Shown one piece after another: positions 7,556-9,418 of a stretch of DNA of 9,418 bases. The number at the start of each line of letters is the position of its first letter. Position 1 is the first letter of the stretch. Source of the DNA: Competibacteraceae bacterium UBA2792 (GTDB lineage Bacteria > Pseudomonadota > Gammaproteobacteria > Competibacterales > Competibacteraceae); assembly GCA_002352125.1 (NCBI GenBank), contig DEHU01000080.1, forward strand, positions 1 to 9,418. Reading direction: 5' to 3'. The notes under the pieces were generated by a model. The model saw only the letters and a list, made by a program, of their open reading frames with translations, did not search any database and was not told the origin of the DNA. The translations under genes were made by a program, and so were the position numbers.

Positions 7556-7963
7556 ATGCGTTACAAAATCACCAAAAGCGATGCCGAATGGCGTTCGCAG
7601 TTGACCCCGCAGCAATACTCGATTTGCCGCCAAAAGGGAACCGAACGGGCTTTTACCGGCGAGTACCACGATTGTCACGATCCGGGTGTTTACCGTTGCG
7701 CGTGTTGCAGCAATCCGCTGTTCGATTCCGGGGCCAAGTTCGAATCCGGTACCGGCTGGCCGAGTTTTTGGGAGCCGGCGGATGCCGAAAACGTGGCCAC
7801 CGCCGAGGATCGCAGTTTGTTCATGCGTCGCACCGAGGTGTTGTGTGCGGCCTGCGGCGCGCATTTGGGCCACGTTTTCGACGATGGTCCGCAGCCAACC
7901 GGCTTGCGCTATTGCATCAATTCGGCGGCGTTGAAGCTGGATGCAAGGTCGTCGCCGGATTGA
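7556..7963 (+). CDS. msrB: Peptide-methionine (R)-S-oxide reductase MsrB
   Basis: A 135-residue enzyme that reduces the R epimer of methionine sulfoxide in proteins, using thioredoxin. It has the complete MsrB signature: [10 protein letters not shown] at 28-37, zinc-binding CxxC pairs Cys48/Cys51 and Cys97/Cys100, GTGWPSFW at 65-72, GHVFDDGP at 105-112, and the catalytic Cys120 in RYCINSAAL. Cys24 is in a position where a resolving cysteine could lie. No signal peptide, so it is cytoplasmic. The length is normal for a single-domain MsrB, and no MsrA is fused or adjacent. It is probably the last gene of the operon with the GlsB-like protein and the antiporter, though its strong ribosome binding site allows independent translation. 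Its stop lies three bases from the convergent murein endopeptidase stop. Confidence 0.96.
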   Translation: MRYKITKSDAEWRSQLTPQQYSICRQKGTERAFTGEYHDCHDPGVYRCACCSNPLFDSGAKFESGTGWPSFWEPADAENVATAEDRSLFMRRTEVLCAACGAHLGHVFDDGPQPTGLRYCINSAALKLDARSSPD

Positions 7964-7966
7964 TGC

Positions 7967-8830
7967 CTACCGTCCCCACGCCGTCGAACCGTTCAGGACC
8001 GCGTAGCAGGCGGCGGGTAAATTCTCCGTCGAGGGTGGTGCGGGTTTCTTGTAGGGTTTGGGGTTGCGCGCTGCCTGCACGATATCCCGGACCCAGTTGG
8101 CGAGGTCCGCGTCGCAGCCGTCGCCGGGCGGAACCGGCTTTTGCGGCTGGCATTGGGCGGAATCGAAGGGGCAAGTCAGCCGGACATGAAAATGGGCGTC
8201 GTGCCCCCACCACGGACGTACCTTGTTCAACCAGCGCCGGTCGGTTTCGCTGTCGCACAACGCTTGTTTGATGATGGCGTTGACGAAAATGCGCTCGACT
8301 TCGGGCGACAGCGCCGCCTGTTTCAGCGTATCCCGATAGCGCGGCGACCAATTGGCGTAATTCAGCGTGCCTTCGGTGGCCCGGATCATCGACGGCGCCC
8401 CGAGCCGTTCAGTTTGCGACCGTGGCAAAACTTGGTTGCGCGGTTGTTGCAGGAACCAGATGTCGGCATCCAGTCCGCTCTGGTGGCTGCGATGGCCACC
8501 CGACATCGGGCCGCCGCGCGGTTGTCCCAAATCGCCGACCAGGAGCCGGTTGCCGCGCGCTGCCGCTTGTTGGCTCAACCCTTCCAGAAACCGGATCAGG
8601 ACCGGATGACCGTAATAGCGGTTGCGGCTGAGGCGCATGGCTTGATAACCGTCGCCCACCCAGGGCAGCGCCACCGCGCCGGCGATGCAACCGCCGGTGT
8701 AGGAACCGATGACTTGAGGTGATCCCGGAGTGGGGGAAGCGACATCGCTCCAGCCGTTGCCGGCACGGCTGGGCGCGGCACTTGCCAAGAGCAGTAGAGA
8801 AAGCAGAATTGAAGGGAATCGGGCGGACAT
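7967..8830 (-). CDS. mepA: Penicillin-insensitive murein endopeptidase MepA
   Basis: A 287-residue periplasmic zinc peptidase of the LAS (MepA/M74) type that cuts D-Ala-meso-DAP cross-links in peptidoglycan. A signal peptide covers about residues 1-23 (SILLSLLLLASAAPSRA). HRSHQSGLDAD at 113-123 gives zinc ligands His116 and Asp123, and WWGHDAHFHVRLTCP at 207-221 gives His210, catalytic His213 and ligand His215. Six cysteines (48, 192, 220, 227, 239, 275) match the three-disulfide pattern known for E. coli MepA, which is 274 residues long. I chose ATG 8830 because GGTGGA lies six bases upstream and the signal peptide follows at once; a TTG at 8863 would add eleven residues before it. It is convergent with msrB with a 3-base gap. 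I see no clear promoter upstream. Confidence 0.94.
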   Translation of the reverse strand: MSARFPSILLSLLLLASAAPSRAGNGWSDVASPTPGSPQVIGSYTGGCIAGAVALPWVGDGYQAMRLSRNRYYGHPVLIRFLEGLSQQAAARGNRLLVGDLGQPRGGPMSGGHRSHQSGLDADIWFLQQPRNQVLPRSQTERLGAPSMIRATEGTLNYANWSPRYRDTLKQAALSPEVERIFVNAIIKQALCDSETDRRWLNKVRPWWGHDAHFHVRLTCPFDSAQCQPQKPVPPGDGCDADLANWVRDIVQAARNPKPYKKPAPPSTENLPAACYAVLNGSTAWGR

Positions 8831-9181
8831 AGTTTTTCCACCGGTACGAAGTTGATGGGACAAGGCGAGCGTTCGATGGCAATCTTTGCTTCTACCTTAA
8901 CTCCTTTGCGCTAACTGGCGAGAGAAGGCAGGGTAGCGATTAAAGCTTAGCGGAACCGTTGGATTTTGGGCAGTCTCGGCTCTTGCAGGCAAGCCGGATA
9001 TCCGCTGGGGCGGCTATGTTGGGACCACGATTCGTTTGGAGGGAATTTGTCCCATCGTTGCCGATCCTGAAGCTAGCGTATGCGATGTATCCGCAATATT
9101 TGTCGGAAAGTCGGAATGAGAGGCGTTCTCCGATCAAAGAGTGACGCAGCATGGGTGTGCTGCCTGCCGAGTTGATGGCGA
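8831..9181. other. Intergenic region between mepA and the SpoVR-family gene
   Basis: About 350 bases with no convincing gene. It should hold the mepA promoter (minus strand) and the 3' end of the SpoVR transcript. I see a 10-base palindrome CGGATATCCG at 8995-9004 and a hairpin at 9146-9163 (described separately). The only open frame of note, 61 codons at 8959-9144 on the plus strand, has no ribosome binding site and a composition unlike the neighbours. Bases 9040-9140 are less GC-rich than the surrounding genes. Confidence 0.5.
9146..9163 (-). terminator. Possible weak terminator of the SpoVR-family gene
   Basis: GCAGCA (9146-9151) and TGCTGC (9158-9163) form a perfect 6-bp stem with a 6-base loop, 18 bases past the SpoVR stop on the minus strand. 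Downstream on that strand comes GTCACTCTTTGATC, with only a short, interrupted T-run, so this is a weak candidate. Confidence 0.3.
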
Positions 9182-9418
9182 TTATCGCCCCTTCGGTTGC
9201 GGGCATTCCCCGACCAGCTCCACCTTGCCGTCCTCGTCCACCGCCTCCAGCCGCACCGTGAAGCCCCACAGCCGGTGCAAGTGTTTCAGAACTTCCTGAA
9301 AACTGTCGTGTAGCGGCCGGCGGTTGTAGCGGGTATGGCGCAAGGTCAGCGAACGATCCTTGCGATGCGCCACGTTCCACACCTGAATGTTCGGCTCGCG
9401 GCTGCCCAGGTTGTACTG
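9182..9418 (-). CDS. SpoVR-family protein, C-terminal part (partial)
   Basis: Seventy-eight C-terminal residues are visible, with the stop TAA at 9184-9182 and the reading frame open past the right edge. The visible part starts QYNLGSREPNIQVWNV and continues with DRSLTLRHTRYNRRPL and EVLKHLHRLWGFTVRLE. These closely match the C-terminus of the SpoVR/YcgB family, whose members are about 500 residues. In Bacillus, SpoVR affects spore cortex formation. In Gammaproteobacteria the YcgB homologue is often the last gene of a group with the PrkA-type kinase YeaG and YeaH, linked to stationary-phase and nutrient stress. Whether those genes lie beyond the right edge cannot be seen. The molecular function is unknown. 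GTG at 9382 should not be taken as a start, because homology continues upstream of it. Confidence 0.9.
   Translation of the reverse strand, partial: QYNLGSREPNIQVWNVAHRKDRSLTLRHTRYNRRPLHDSFQEVLKHLHRLWGFTVRLEAVDEDGKVELVGECPQPKGR

Noticed and set aside
8831..8863. TTG start 11 codons upstream of the chosen mepA start
   Set aside because: It would place a polar stretch before the signal peptide, and the ATG at 8830 has a good GGTGGA site.
8959..9144. 61-codon plus-strand open frame between mepA and the SpoVR gene
   Set aside because: No ribosome binding site, no recognisable family and composition unlike the real genes of the window.

Overview
The window looks like chromosomal DNA of a moderately GC-rich gammaproteobacterium. 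This is an inference from gene content: a MepA-type murein endopeptidase, a SpoVR-family C-terminus, a GlsB/YeaQ-type membrane protein, MsrB, a KefB/KefC-like antiporter and a GGDEF-EAL protein, all with good GC-rich codon use. I cannot name a genus. I see no tRNA, rRNA, CRISPR array, transposase, integrase or phage gene.

Layout. Bases 1-54 hold the first 18 codons of an unidentified gene leaving on the minus strand. Two alpha/beta-hydrolases of different families follow on the plus strand: an AXE1-like esterase (191-1165) and a small esterase of the putative-esterase (esterase D-like) type (1277-2005). Between them, just before the second start codon, lies a perfect 10-bp inverted repeat that looks like an operator. 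Next is a 934-residue membrane protein with PAS, GGDEF and EAL domains (2101-4905), with the motifs of both c-di-GMP synthesis and breakdown intact.

From 4981 to 5436 on the minus strand is a secreted staphylococcal-nuclease-fold protein that has lost most catalytic positions. Divergent from it is a likely plus-strand stress operon: a small GlsB-type membrane protein (5595-5837), a CPA2 cation:proton antiporter with a nucleotide-binding domain (5863-7491), and methionine sulfoxide reductase MsrB (7556-7963). MsrB converges with a periplasmic MepA-like murein endopeptidase on the minus strand (7967-8830), with only 3 bases between the stop codons. After an intergenic stretch of about 350 bases, the window ends in the C-terminus of a SpoVR-family protein on the minus strand (9182 to beyond 9418).

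How the genes fit together. The only functional grouping with real support is glsB-like, antiporter and msrB, which fits ion, pH or redox stress. MepA and SpoVR also belong to envelope and stress or stationary-phase physiology, but as separate units. The window is mostly ordinary housekeeping and stress content; I found no convincing new multi-gene system. The best leads are the palindrome before the second esterase, the degenerate secreted nuclease fold, and the large unassigned membrane sensor on the GGDEF-EAL protein.
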